Shown here: positions 18,553-26,565 of the stretch, piece after piece
Layout of the letters: each line of letters starts with the position of its first letter
Numbering within the stretch: the first letter of the stretch is position 1
NCBI GenBank assembly: GCA_947090545.1
Contig: CAMUPC010000018.1
Location: forward strand, 1-32,051
Length of the DNA stretch: 32,051 bases
Direction: 5' to 3'
From: an uncultured Eubacterium sp.
GTDB taxonomy: Bacteria; Bacillota; Clostridia; Lachnospirales; Lachnospiraceae
Notes under the pieces: generated by a model
Told to the model about the DNA's origin: nothing
The model's input: only the letters and a program-made list of their open reading frames with translations
Databases searched by the model: none
Position numbers and translations under genes: made by a program

Positions 18553-19501
18553 CAAACGAATTTCCATGCGAATCGCAGCGCTTGCCGCAGCAGGAGCATT
18601 GTTCTTTGGCGGCTGCGGGGCAAAAGAGTATGAGCTGGAGCATCCCTATGACGTCTGCGGGACTTCCATCCAAAATGTTGAGCCCGTCCCGTTTTTTGCA
18701 CAGCAATTGTGCGTCGGAGAGCCTGCGCCTGCCGCAAACAGCCCCGACGCGTCGGCGGTAGAAGCTGCCGGAGTCTTTCACTTGGATGAAAAAACCGTTA
18801 CATACGCAAAAAATATGGATAAAAAGCTGTATCCGGCAAGCACGACAAAGATCTTAACCGCCTATACAGCGCTCAAACATGCCGAATTAGACGATACGGT
18901 TACCGTCAGTGCCAACGCCGCAAGCCAGGCTGGAGATTCTTCAGTCTGCGGGCTTCATGCCGGCGACCAGCTTACGCTCAGGGAACTTTTATACGGGCTG
19001 CTGCTGGAAAGCGGCAACGATGCCGCGGACGCCATCGCGGAGCACGTATCCGGCAGCGCGGAAAATTTCGCGGCACTGATGAACCAGGAAGCAGCCGCGC
19101 TTGGGGCGACTCATTCCCATTTTACCAATCCGCATGGGCTGCACGACGAAAATCATTATACCTGTGTTTACGACCTGTACTTGTTATTGAACGCGGCACT
19201 GCAATATGAAGAATTTCAAACCATCGTCCATACGGCGAAATATACGGCTGTTTATAAAGACGCATCCGGCGCTTCGGTTACAAACGAATGGGAAACAACC
19301 GATCAATTTCTAACAGGACAAGCCGCGGCGCCGGAAGGCGTGACCGTACTTGGCGGCAAAACAGGCACTACCAACGCAGCCGGATACTGCCTGGCGCTTT
19401 ACAGCAAAAACGCGGACGGCAAGCCGCTGATTACAATCGTATTAAAGGCGGCCAGCAGCGATGCGCTCTACCAGTTTATGGCGGAGCTGCTAAAATTATA
19501 A
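18536..19501 (+). CDS. D-alanyl-D-alanine carboxypeptidase, probable lipoprotein
   Basis: A serine D,D-carboxypeptidase (peptidase S11, DacA/DacF type) that trims stem peptides in peptidoglycan. The three active-site motifs are STTK (102-105), SGN (159-161) and KTG (275-277). The N-terminus has a positive region, a hydrophobic stretch and FGGC with C27, which resembles a lipobox. The usual C-terminal beta domain and amphipathic anchor are absent, since the protein ends soon after the catalytic fold at 321 residues. The start is GTG at 18536 (17 bases inside mgsA) after AGAGGGG; an in-frame ATG at 18566 is an alternative. It ends the shape operon. Confidence 0.92.
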   Translation: MKCTGNKRISMRIAALAAAGALFFGGCGAKEYELEHPYDVCGTSIQNVEPVPFFAQQLCVGEPAPAANSPDASAVEAAGVFHLDEKTVTYAKNMDKKLYPASTTKILTAYTALKHAELDDTVTVSANAASQAGDSSVCGLHAGDQLTLRELLYGLLLESGNDAADAIAEHVSGSAENFAALMNQEAAALGATHSHFTNPHGLHDENHYTCVYDLYLLLNAALQYEEFQTIVHTAKYTAVYKDASGASVTNEWETTDQFLTGQAAAPEGVTVLGGKTGTTNAAGYCLALYSKNADGKPLITIVLKAASSDALYQFMAELLKL

Positions 19502-19533
19502 ATCAAACGAAAACGCATTTTTAGAAATACCAG

Positions 19534-19562
19534 TTGTATTTTAACGAAAAGTATTTTATAAT
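19534..19562 (+). promoter_or_regulatory. Promoter of the small P-loop protein gene
   Basis: TTGTAT (19534-19539) and a perfect TATAAT (19557-19562) are 17 bases apart. This gives the next gene its own promoter after the shape operon, with a leader of about 65 bases. Confidence 0.72.
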
Positions 19563-19635
19563 AGTCCTATCCAAACAGGAAAGATTTGAAAATAGTTCGA
19601 TACGTCAGCTAATAACATGCAGGAGGAAAAGAGTA

Positions 19636-20055
19636 ATGGTCGAAATTATTTGTGGCGAAAAAGGAAAAGGAAAGACAAAGTATTTGCTGGACAAGGCAAA
19701 TGCGGCAATTAAGGACGCACAGGGGAATGTTGTCTATCTGGACAAAAGCCAGAAGCATATGTATGAACTGAACAATAAAATACGTCTGATCAATGTCACC
19801 GATTTTCCAATCGCAAACTGCGATGAGTTTTTAGGATTTATCTGCGGCATCGTATCGCAGGATCACGATTTGCAGGAAATGTACTTAGACAGCTTTGTAA
19901 CGATCGCAGGCTTAAAGGATGGCCAGTTGCAGCACGCGATCGAAAAACTGGATATTATCAGCGAAAAATATAATGTCAGGTTTATTTTGAGCATATCCAA
20001 GGATGAGCATGACCTTCCAGAATGTGCAAAAGCAAAAGTGATTGTATCCCTGTAA
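19636..20055 (+). CDS. Small P-loop NTPase-like protein, function unknown
   Basis: A 139-residue soluble protein beginning with a phosphate-binding-like loop, GEKGKGKTK (7-15), after a short beta strand. No certain Walker B or sensor residues can be picked out, so nucleotide hydrolysis is not assured. Similar short proteins in clostridia are sometimes labelled twitching-motility ATPases, but nothing here suggests pili. The ATG at 19636 follows AGGAGG; the longer in-frame version starting near 19534 runs through the promoter and is rejected. It has its own promoter and terminator, so it is a single-gene unit. Confidence 0.7.
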   Translation: MVEIICGEKGKGKTKYLLDKANAAIKDAQGNVVYLDKSQKHMYELNNKIRLINVTDFPIANCDEFLGFICGIVSQDHDLQEMYLDSFVTIAGLKDGQLQHAIEKLDIISEKYNVRFILSISKDEHDLPECAKAKVIVSL

Positions 20056-20104
20056 TCCGCTCCAGCCTGTACGAAACGGTTTTCTTACAGGAATACAGCA
20101 GGAT

Positions 20105-20187
20105 ACAGGCAAAATCCAGCCCTAGTCAGACTTACAGCGGTTGCCTGTAAGTGAAACGGGCTGGATTCTTTGCCTGTATTTTTATTT
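20105..20187 (+). terminator. Large intrinsic terminator after the P-loop gene
   Basis: A long imperfect stem pairs ACAGGCAAAATCCAGCCC (20105-20122) with the segment at 20158-20177. A second hairpin is nested inside (CTTACAG 20131-20137 with CTGTAAG 20145-20151). The T-rich tail ATTTTTATTTG follows on +. On - the stem is not followed by a T tract. Confidence 0.8.
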
Positions 20188-20198
20188 GCTGGCAGGCT

Positions 20199-20411
20199 TT
20201 ATGCCTGGTCCATCGAGCGGATGCGCCCGTAGACACTGAGCAGGTACAGGCCGCCGATCCCTACAAATGCATATACGATTCTGGAAAGCCAGGACATATT
20301 TCCAAAGAGGAACGCTACCAGGTCAAACCGGAAAAATCCGATCAGGCCCCAGTTAATCGCCCCGATAATGACAAGGGTAAGCAGCGTGTAATCTAAAAAT
20401 TTAGAATTCAT
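20199..20411 (-). CDS. DUF378 family small membrane protein
   Basis: A 70-residue protein with two hydrophobic segments (about 8-28 and 43-62) and the DUF378 hallmarks AINWGLIGFFRFDLV. Function is unknown; the family is widespread in Firmicutes. AAGGAGG lies eight bases before the ATG on the - strand. It is convergent with the P-loop gene and divergent from the HlyD-like gene, and shares its upstream region with a 9-bp inverted repeat. Confidence 0.88.
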   Translation of the reverse strand: MNSKFLDYTLLTLVIIGAINWGLIGFFRFDLVAFLFGNMSWLSRIVYAFVGIGGLYLLSVYGRIRSMDQA

Positions 20412-20441
20412 AACAATTACCTCCTTTTTGAATAGTATGGA

Positions 20442-20485
20442 CGTTATTTTCGGATGTATGCATGAAATTTTTTACAAAAATAACG
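20442..20485. promoter_or_regulatory. Inverted repeat in a divergent intergenic region
   Basis: CGTTATTTT (20442-20450) and AAAATAACG (20477-20485) are perfect 9-base inverted arms separated by 26 bases. They lie between the start of the DUF378 gene (-) and the HlyD-like gene (+). The arrangement suits a two-site operator for a dimeric regulator, but no regulator is encoded next to it. No T tract follows on either strand to suggest a terminator. Confidence 0.4.
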
Positions 20486-20564
20486 GATCAAAATAAGGAT
20501 GTGCCGTAAGCGCCTGGATGATTTGGGGATCGGGCAAAAAACAGAGTAAGAAAGGACAGTGCCA

Positions 20565-22025
20565 GTGGCAGGAAAAAAAACGAGAAAAAGGCGAAAAAAA
20601 ATAGTCCGGTTTCCCGGCGGAATGCATTTGAATATCGGCGTCGTCGTATTTTTATTTGTCGCGTTTTATATGGCTTATAACGTCTACAGCTATCTTACGC
20701 AGGTACATGTCAAAAGCTACGAGGTAGTCAAAGGGACGATCGAGGTCAATACCTCCTACACAGGCTTGATCCTGCGCAAAGAACAGATCGTACACGCAGA
20801 GCAGAGCGGGAAGCTGGATTTTTATTTAAAAGACCATACAAAAGCATCCAAAGGGACGCTGCTTTGTTCCGTAGATGAAAACGGCAATATATCCGAACGG
20901 CTGAACGAAGCCGTAGACGTGAACACAGTGCTGACAAAAGAACATATGGGCGGCATTTTAGGCTCGATCCGCAACTATGCCAAAGGCTACGATGACCTTT
21001 CTTTTTATTCCACTTATAATTTTAAATCCGATTTAAGCGGACAGCTTATGGAAGCCGTAAACCTAAGCGCGTTAGGCGTGATCTCCGAATATACCGAATT
21101 TGCCAGGGACAACCAGACGTTCCATCTCTACCGCGCGCCGGAGCCAGGCGTCGTTGCTTATTATACAGACGGGATGGAATATCTTTCCTTGGACGCGCTG
21201 TCTCCTGAGCTGTTCGACCAGTCCGCCCACAAAAAGAAAAGCCTGAAAACCGAAGGCGCCGTCGAAAGCGGCGAGCCGCTGTACAAGCTGATCACGGACG
21301 AAAACTGGCAGATCGCCGTACAGCTGGACCAGGCGATGAAAAATGAATTGCAGGGCGGGGAAGTAACGCAGATCCGATTTAAGGAGGACCAGACAACAGC
21401 ATGGGCAGACTATACCATCGAACGCAGGGGAGGGCAGGACTACCTGATCTTAAGCCTTCGCAACGGCATGATCCGCTATGCGGACGAGCGCTATATCGAC
21501 ATCAATATTTTATTGGACCAGCAGACCGGGCTTAAGATCCCAAACAGCTCCATCGCAACAAAAACATTTGAGCTTGTGCCGAACTCCTACTTAACAAGCG
21601 GCAGCGGCACATCCAGCCAGACTGGGCTGTTAGTTGAACACCGCCAGCAAAACGGCGCCTATACCGATGCTGTCTTTGTACCGGTCACCGTCTACTATGT
21701 CGATACCCATGCGGATGAAAACGGCGCAGACGATGAAAACCGCGAAAACTGGATCGCTTATATCTCAGAGCCCAAAATCAAACGCGGCGACCGCATCGCC
21801 AGGGTAGATTCCACCGACCGCTATGAGATCCAGAATACGGCAAAGCTAAAAGGCGTCTACAATATTAACCGCGGCTACGCGGTGTTTCGGCAGATCGAGC
21901 CGATCTTTAGCAACGACAACTATACCATTGTAAAATCCCAGACGGCATACGGGATTATGCAGTACGACCATATCGCGCTGGACGGGAGTGCAGTGGAGGA
22001 AGGGCAGATTATTACGGCGAGCTGA
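20565..22025 (+). CDS. HlyD-like membrane-anchored protein
   Basis: A 486-residue protein with a very basic N-terminus, one membrane helix (about 21-43) and a large extracytoplasmic region. The region after the anchor resembles membrane-fusion (HlyD-type) proteins, including YTGLILRKEQIVHAEQSG. No transporter partner is encoded nearby. Its place ahead of yggS and sepF suggests an envelope or division role, but this is inference. Of two in-frame GTG codons, 20565 is eight bases after AAAGGA and is preferred over 20559. Confidence 0.7.
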   Translation: MAGKKTRKRRKKIVRFPGGMHLNIGVVVFLFVAFYMAYNVYSYLTQVHVKSYEVVKGTIEVNTSYTGLILRKEQIVHAEQSGKLDFYLKDHTKASKGTLLCSVDENGNISERLNEAVDVNTVLTKEHMGGILGSIRNYAKGYDDLSFYSTYNFKSDLSGQLMEAVNLSALGVISEYTEFARDNQTFHLYRAPEPGVVAYYTDGMEYLSLDALSPELFDQSAHKKKSLKTEGAVESGEPLYKLITDENWQIAVQLDQAMKNELQGGEVTQIRFKEDQTTAWADYTIERRGGQDYLILSLRNGMIRYADERYIDINILLDQQTGLKIPNSSIATKTFELVPNSYLTSGSGTSSQTGLLVEHRQQNGAYTDAVFVPVTVYYVDTHADENGADDENRENWIAYISEPKIKRGDRIARVDSTDRYEIQNTAKLKGVYNINRGYAVFRQIEPIFSNDNYTIVKSQTAYGIMQYDHIALDGSAVEEGQIITAS

Positions 22026-22095
22026 TCCTGATTATCAATAACAAGGATACATAAATAAATAGATAGGATACGCGTATATCCAGAAAGGAAGAAAA

Positions 22096-22791
22096 ATGTT
22101 AAAAGAGAATTTGACAAACGTAGAGAAAACAATCCAAGCCGCATGTGAAAAAGGCGCACGCAAACGCTCGGACGTCACGCTCGTTGCCGTCAGCAAGACA
22201 AAGCCTGTGGAAATGCTGCAAGAGATTTACGATGCGGGCGTGCGCGATTTCGGAGAAAACAAAGTACAGGAAATCTGTGAAAAATACGACAAGCTGCCTG
22301 CGGATATCCGCTGGCATATGATCGGGCACTTGCAGCGCAATAAGGTCAAATACATTATTGACAAGGTGTGCATGATCCATTCGGTAGACTCCTACCGCCT
22401 GGCTGAAGAAATCAATATCCAGGCAAAAAAGCACCAGCTTGTAATGCCGGTTCTGCTGGAGGTCAATATTGCCGGAGAGCAGTCCAAGTTCGGCGTATCA
22501 AAAGCGGACACGCTGCTGCTTGCTGAAGAAGTCGCACATTTAGACAGCCTGCATGTCCAAGGGCTGATGGCGGTCGCCCCATATGTGGAAGATCCAGAAC
22601 AAAACCGCAAATATTTTCGGGAAATCCGGCAATTAGCTGTTGACATTCGGCGCAAAAACATAGATAATATAGACATGCATGTGCTTTCCATCGGCATGAC
22701 CGGAGATTATGCGGTAGCGATCGAAGAAGGAGCTACCATTGTCCGGGTAGGGACCGGGATCTTTGGTGAAAGAGAGTATCAGAAAAAGTAG
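22096..22791 (+). CDS. YggS/YlmE family PLP homeostasis protein
   Basis: A 231-residue protein of the YggS/PROSC family, which binds pyridoxal phosphate on a TIM-barrel lysine and buffers PLP and amino acid pools. The lysine is K34 in LVAVSKTKP, with FGENKVQE, WHMIGHLQRNK and LSIGMTGDY also present. AGAAAGGAAG precedes the ATG. It sits next to sepF as ylmE does in B. subtilis. Confidence 0.95.
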   Translation: MLKENLTNVEKTIQAACEKGARKRSDVTLVAVSKTKPVEMLQEIYDAGVRDFGENKVQEICEKYDKLPADIRWHMIGHLQRNKVKYIIDKVCMIHSVDSYRLAEEINIQAKKHQLVMPVLLEVNIAGEQSKFGVSKADTLLLAEEVAHLDSLHVQGLMAVAPYVEDPEQNRKYFREIRQLAVDIRRKNIDNIDMHVLSIGMTGDYAVAIEEGATIVRVGTGIFGEREYQKK

Positions 22792-22813
22792 CAGAGTAAA
22801 ATAGGAGAGATAT

Positions 22814-23371
22814 ATGAGTTTAGTAGATTCCCTTTTAAATGTAATGCATATGAATCCAGACGATGATGAAGATTACTATGATGATTACTACGATGAGGAA
22901 GACGAAGAAGAACCGGCGCCAAAACGCCGCCGCCAGGCAAAGGAACCAGAAGAGCCCGGCTATAAATCAGGCGCAAACGCCAACCAGCCAATTGATATCA
23001 ACCGCAACAGAGAGCGCGTAAGCGCAAAGTCCAGCAATAAAGTGACGCCAATGCGCCCGTCCTCCAAAAAGACGACGTCCTCGGGCATGGAGGTCTGTGT
23101 GATCAAGCCGATTTCCTTTGAAGATGCGCGCGAGATTACAGAGACACTGCTGATGAACCGCCCGGTAATTTTAAATGTCGAAGGGCTGGACGTTGATATT
23201 GCGCAGCGGATTATTGATTTTGCATCTGGTTCGTGTTTTGCAATCAGCGGCAATTTACAAAAAATTTCCAACTACATATTTATTATAACTCCTGCCAATG
23301 TCGATATTTCCGGCGATTTTCAAAATTTTATTGATTCCTACGATCAGACAGCGATCCGTATGGACTACTAG
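22814..23371 (+). CDS. sepF: Cell division protein SepF
   Basis: SepF bundles and anchors FtsZ at the membrane. The 185-residue protein shows a short amphipathic N-terminal helix (MSLVDSLLNVM) for membrane binding. A very acidic stretch (about 16-33) and a basic linker follow. The conserved SepF fold has CVIKPISFEDAREI, RPVILNVEGLD and the DFASGSCFAISG region. The ATG follows AGGAGA. The neighbours yggS and ylmH are the usual ones, but ylmG is absent between sepF and ylmH. Confidence 0.95.
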   Translation: MSLVDSLLNVMHMNPDDDEDYYDDYYDEEDEEEPAPKRRRQAKEPEEPGYKSGANANQPIDINRNRERVSAKSSNKVTPMRPSSKKTTSSGMEVCVIKPISFEDAREITETLLMNRPVILNVEGLDVDIAQRIIDFASGSCFAISGNLQKISNYIFIITPANVDISGDFQNFIDSYDQTAIRMDY

Positions 23372-23383
23372 GAAGGAACAGCT

Positions 23384-24139
23384 ATGGACCAGGAGACAGC
23401 ATACTTGAAAAAGCGTTTTATCGATTTATCTAAACGCGCTGAAGACAAAAGCATCGTAACCTTCAGTAATTTTTTAAATTTGAACGAGTTAAATATTTTT
23501 CACCAGACAGCCAAAGAGCTGTACAGTTCTTTTCAGATTTCTGGTGGGTATGATTATGCAGAGCGTCAGATGGTTGCTTTTATCCCTGATGCTCTTTATT
23601 ATGTGTGGGAATATCCGATCCAGACGATTCAGTTTACCCCGTCCCATCCCAAATTCGCGGAAGCGCTGACACACCGCGACGTATTAGGCGCGCTGATGAA
23701 CCTTGGCGTCAAGCGGGAAATGCTGGGAGATATTTTAATGCTCGAAAACAGCGCCATTGCCGTATTCTGCACAGAATCTGTGAGCAGCTACCTGATGGAA
23801 AACCTCGTAAAAATCCGCCGCACAGCGGTCACCGCCAGGCTGCTTCACGCTGCGGACTTTGTTTATCATCCCGTCTTTCAGGAAAAGGACAGCATCGTCT
23901 CTTCCTTTCGGTTAGACACCGTCCTCGCTGATATCTGCAAGCTGCCCAGATCCAGCGCGCAAAAAATCATTTCTGAAGGAAACGCTTTCCTAAACTCAAA
24001 AAAAATTCAGCAAAACGATTATTTGTGCCAAGAAGGGGATATTCTATCTGTACGCCATTATGGAAAATTCCAGATCGAATCCACAGGCGGGGCGACCAAA
24101 AAAGGGCGTATCAAATACCGTTATAAAATCTATTGCTAA
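23384..24139 (+). CDS. YlmH-type S4 RNA-binding protein
   Basis: A 251-residue YlmH/Sll1252-type protein. The C-terminal third (about 180-245) is an S4 domain, seen as RLDTVLADICKLPRSSA and EGDILSVRHYGKF. YlmH homologues bind ribosomes and RNA and are linked to rescue of stalled translation. AGGAAGG lies before the ATG, 12 bases after sepF. Confidence 0.92.
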   Translation: MDQETAYLKKRFIDLSKRAEDKSIVTFSNFLNLNELNIFHQTAKELYSSFQISGGYDYAERQMVAFIPDALYYVWEYPIQTIQFTPSHPKFAEALTHRDVLGALMNLGVKREMLGDILMLENSAIAVFCTESVSSYLMENLVKIRRTAVTARLLHAADFVYHPVFQEKDSIVSSFRLDTVLADICKLPRSSAQKIISEGNAFLNSKKIQQNDYLCQEGDILSVRHYGKFQIESTGGATKKGRIKYRYKIYC

Positions 24140-24152
24140 AGGAAGTGATGAT

Positions 24153-24686
24153 ATGAACCAAAACCAAAAGAAGAGCGAACAGAAACAAAGCCCAACGCGC
24201 CTGCTTCTTTTTTTTCTATATACGATCGGGCTGGCCGCCATCGACCAGGCGACCAAGCAGGCGGCACAGCAAATGCTGCGCGGAAAAGACGGGCTTACGA
24301 TCATCCCTGGCGTATTTGAACTGCAATACCTGGAAAACAGAGGCTCGGCATTTGGACTGATGCAGGGGCAAAAAACCTTATTTATCACGATGGCTTGTCT
24401 TATGCTGCTGGTGATCCCTTATCTCTATACCAGGATTCCCCGGTCCAGGCGCTTTTTTTATTTGCGCGTGATTGCCGTCTTTTTTTTATCCGGTGCTGTT
24501 GGAAACGCCATAGACCGCATAGTCAACGGGTATGTCATCGATTTTTTTTATTTTTCCCTGATCGATTTTCCTATTTTTAATGTCGCGGACATTTACGTCA
24601 CCGTCTCAACGTTTTTACTCATCGTTTTAATGCTGTTTTACTATAAAGACGAGGATTTTGAACAGATCCACTTGTTTTCCAGGTAG
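24153..24686 (+). CDS. lspA: Lipoprotein signal peptidase LspA
   Basis: LspA cleaves the signal peptide of prolipoproteins in the membrane. The 177-residue protein has four membrane segments and the catalytic aspartates D121 (GNAIDRI) and D146 (NVADIY). The extra polar N-terminus (NQNQKKSEQKQS) is slightly longer than usual. The ATG at 24153 follows AAAGGAAG. A possible 7-bp stem with a T tract overlaps its end (24670-24717). Confidence 0.95.
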   Translation: MNQNQKKSEQKQSPTRLLLFFLYTIGLAAIDQATKQAAQQMLRGKDGLTIIPGVFELQYLENRGSAFGLMQGQKTLFITMACLMLLVIPYLYTRIPRSRRFFYLRVIAVFFLSGAVGNAIDRIVNGYVIDFFYFSLIDFPIFNVADIYVTVSTFLLIVLMLFYYKDEDFEQIHLFSR

Positions 24687-24741
24687 CAGCCATGCCGTCT
24701 TGAACAAGTCCATTTTTTTCCAGATAGCAGCCATGCCGTCC
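24667..24741 (+). repeat. 42-bp tandem duplication across the lspA stop
   Basis: The block beginning TCCA at 24667 recurs at 24709. Both contain the string TAGCAGCCATGCCGTC, with small differences before it. The first copy holds the end of lspA and its stop, so the second copy is a partial duplicate of the gene end. ACTTGTT (24670-24676) and AACAAGT (24703-24709), followed by TTTTTTT, might act as a weak terminator. Confidence 0.7.
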
Positions 24742-24748
24742 AGTCATA

Positions 24749-24818
24749 GAACTACGATGAGGTTATTACGATGAAGTTATTACGATGAAGGAACTACGAT
24801 GGAGGAATTACGATGAAG
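24749..24818 (+). repeat. Five tandem 14-bp units overlapping the rluD start
   Basis: Five contiguous 14-base units begin at 24749, 24763, 24777, 24791 and 24805. Units 2 and 3 are identical (TTATTACGATGAAG). Every unit contains ACGATG, so an ATG recurs each 14 bases. The last ATG (24813) is the start of the pseudouridine synthase gene, and GGAGG across units 4 and 5 is its ribosome site. Confidence 0.85.
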
Positions 24819-25784
24819 CCAGATCAGGAACTTACGCAGATGCCAAAAACGTCACAGGCATCCGAAATCGAGCAGTCTTTTGAAGTCCATGCAGAATATG
24901 AAAACAGCAGGCTGGACAAATTTTTATCCGTCATTTACCCGGACTTATCAAGGGCTTTTTTTCAAAAGCTGATCAAATCCGGGCAGGTATCTGTCCAGGG
25001 AAGCCAGGCAAAGCCCAGCTATCTTGTAAAAGAAGGCGAGCTGGTCACCGTACGGGTGCCGCCAGCGGTACAGGTGCCTGTAGAAGCAGAGAACCTTCCG
25101 CTTTCTATTTTATATGAGGACGACGACCTTCTGGTTGTAGACAAGCCCAAAGGTATGGTTGTGCACCCGGCACCTGGCCATTATACCGGGACGCTCGTCA
25201 ATGCTGTTATGTACCACTGCAAAAACCAGTTGTCAGGCATCAACGGCGAAATCCGTCCCGGCATCGTGCACCGGATCGACAAGGATACAACCGGCTCCCT
25301 CGTCGTATGCAAAAATGACTACGCCCACAGCAAGCTTGCCGCACAGCTCAAAGACCATTCCGTTACAAGGCGCTACCACGGCATTGTCATCGGCTGCCCA
25401 AAAGAAAACGCCGGCACCATCAGCTCCGACATAGGGCGCGATCCCAAAAACCGCCTGAAAATGGCTTGCGGCGTCCCAAACGGCAAACATGCGGTAACAC
25501 ATTACCGTGTGCTCAAGCGCTTTTTGCACCATTCCTATTTGGAGTTTACCTTAGAAACCGGAAGGACTCATCAAATCCGCGTACATCTTGCCTCGATCGG
25601 GCATCCGCTCTTAGGCGATCCTTTATACGGCACCGCAAAATGCAGCTTCCGCCTACAGGGGCAGTGCCTCCATGCGATGATACTCGGCTTTCTCCATCCG
25701 CGGACAGATACGTATATGGAATTTTGCGCGCCGCTGCCGGAATACTTTGAAGCGCTTCTGACAGAAAAAGCATCGGCTTTGTAG
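24813..25784 (+). CDS. RluD-type 23S rRNA pseudouridine synthase
   Basis: A 323-residue RluA-family enzyme that isomerises uridines in rRNA. An N-terminal S4 RNA-binding domain (about 30-85) is followed by the synthase domain with VVDKPKGMVVHPAPGH and the catalytic motif HRIDKDTTG, with D156. The target sites cannot be told from sequence; RluD-like is the best fit because of the S4 domain and motif type. It follows lspA as in many Firmicutes. The start is the last ATG of a 14-bp repeat array. Confidence 0.92.
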   Translation: MKPDQELTQMPKTSQASEIEQSFEVHAEYENSRLDKFLSVIYPDLSRAFFQKLIKSGQVSVQGSQAKPSYLVKEGELVTVRVPPAVQVPVEAENLPLSILYEDDDLLVVDKPKGMVVHPAPGHYTGTLVNAVMYHCKNQLSGINGEIRPGIVHRIDKDTTGSLVVCKNDYAHSKLAAQLKDHSVTRRYHGIVIGCPKENAGTISSDIGRDPKNRLKMACGVPNGKHAVTHYRVLKRFLHHSYLEFTLETGRTHQIRVHLASIGHPLLGDPLYGTAKCSFRLQGQCLHAMILGFLHPRTDTYMEFCAPLPEYFEALLTEKASAL

Positions 25785-25811
25785 CATCATCGCCCGCATC
25801 CATTTTTTTGC

Positions 25812-25840
25812 TGTACAGAACATACAAAATACATTATAAT
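25812..25840 (+). promoter_or_regulatory. Promoter before the cytidylate-kinase-like gene
   Basis: A perfect TATAAT (25835-25840) lies 17 bases after TGTACA (25812-25817), which matches the -35 consensus at four of six bases. The leader would be about 40 bases. Confidence 0.6.
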
Positions 25841-25885
25841 ATGGATTATAAAAGGTAACTGTAAACGATACAGAAAGGAGCATTT

Positions 25886-26509
25886 ATGGGAAATTATGTA
25901 ATTACAATCGGGCGGGAATTTGAAAGCCTTGGAAGAGATGTCGGATTAAAACTGAGCGAAAAGCTCGGAATTAAATGTTATGATAAAGAGCTATTGAGCA
26001 GGGCAGCAAAAGAAAGCGGATTATGCGAGGAGATCTTTCATTCACAGGACGAAAAGCCAACAAGCAGCTTTTTATATTCCTTAGTGATGGATACGTATTC
26101 AGCCACCGGCTACACCGCAGCGCCATTTTTAGATATGCCGCTGAACCACAAGATTTTTCTGGCACAGTTTGATACAATCAAAAAACTTGCCGAAGAAGAG
26201 TCCTGCATTATCGTCGGGCGCTGCGCAGATTACGCATTAAACGACTTTCCGCGCACGATCAATACGTTTATCCATGCAGACCTGGATTTCCGCATCAAAA
26301 ACGCAATGAACGAATTTCATGTAAACGAATCCAAAGCAAAGGATATGATCAACAAAAAAGACAAACAGCGGTCCAGCTATTACAACTATTATTCCAATAA
26401 AAAATGGGGAAATTCCAAATCCTATGACCTGACGTTAAATTCGGCAAGGCTTGGGGTTGACGGATGTGTGGATATGATTTTGCATTATAAGGAAATTATG
26501 AAATATTGA
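25886..26509 (+). CDS. Cytidylate kinase-like family protein
   Basis: A 207-residue protein of the Cytidylate_kin2 family. The start VITIGREFESLGRDVG is the family's modified phosphate loop, followed by YDKELLSRAAKESG, IIVGRCADYAL and RIKNAMNEF. Members are common in Lachnospiraceae, often in several copies; their substrate is not established and they are distinct from the essential Cmk. A GAAAGGAG ribosome site precedes the ATG. The gene has its own promoter and terminator. Confidence 0.88.
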   Translation: MGNYVITIGREFESLGRDVGLKLSEKLGIKCYDKELLSRAAKESGLCEEIFHSQDEKPTSSFLYSLVMDTYSATGYTAAPFLDMPLNHKIFLAQFDTIKKLAEEESCIIVGRCADYALNDFPRTINTFIHADLDFRIKNAMNEFHVNESKAKDMINKKDKQRSSYYNYYSNKKWGNSKSYDLTLNSARLGVDGCVDMILHYKEIMKY

Positions 26510-26522
26510 GGCTGATGCCGCC

Positions 26523-26565
26523 AAGGGACACAGGGGACTGCCTATAGGCTTCTGTGTCCCTTTTT
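26523..26565 (+). terminator. Intrinsic terminator after the kinase-like gene
   Basis: GGGACACAG (26525-26533) pairs perfectly with CTGTGTCCC (26552-26560), followed by TTTTT. The loop contains the palindrome GCCTATAGGC. The preceding AA bases would also pair with the T tract on the other strand. Confidence 0.9.
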
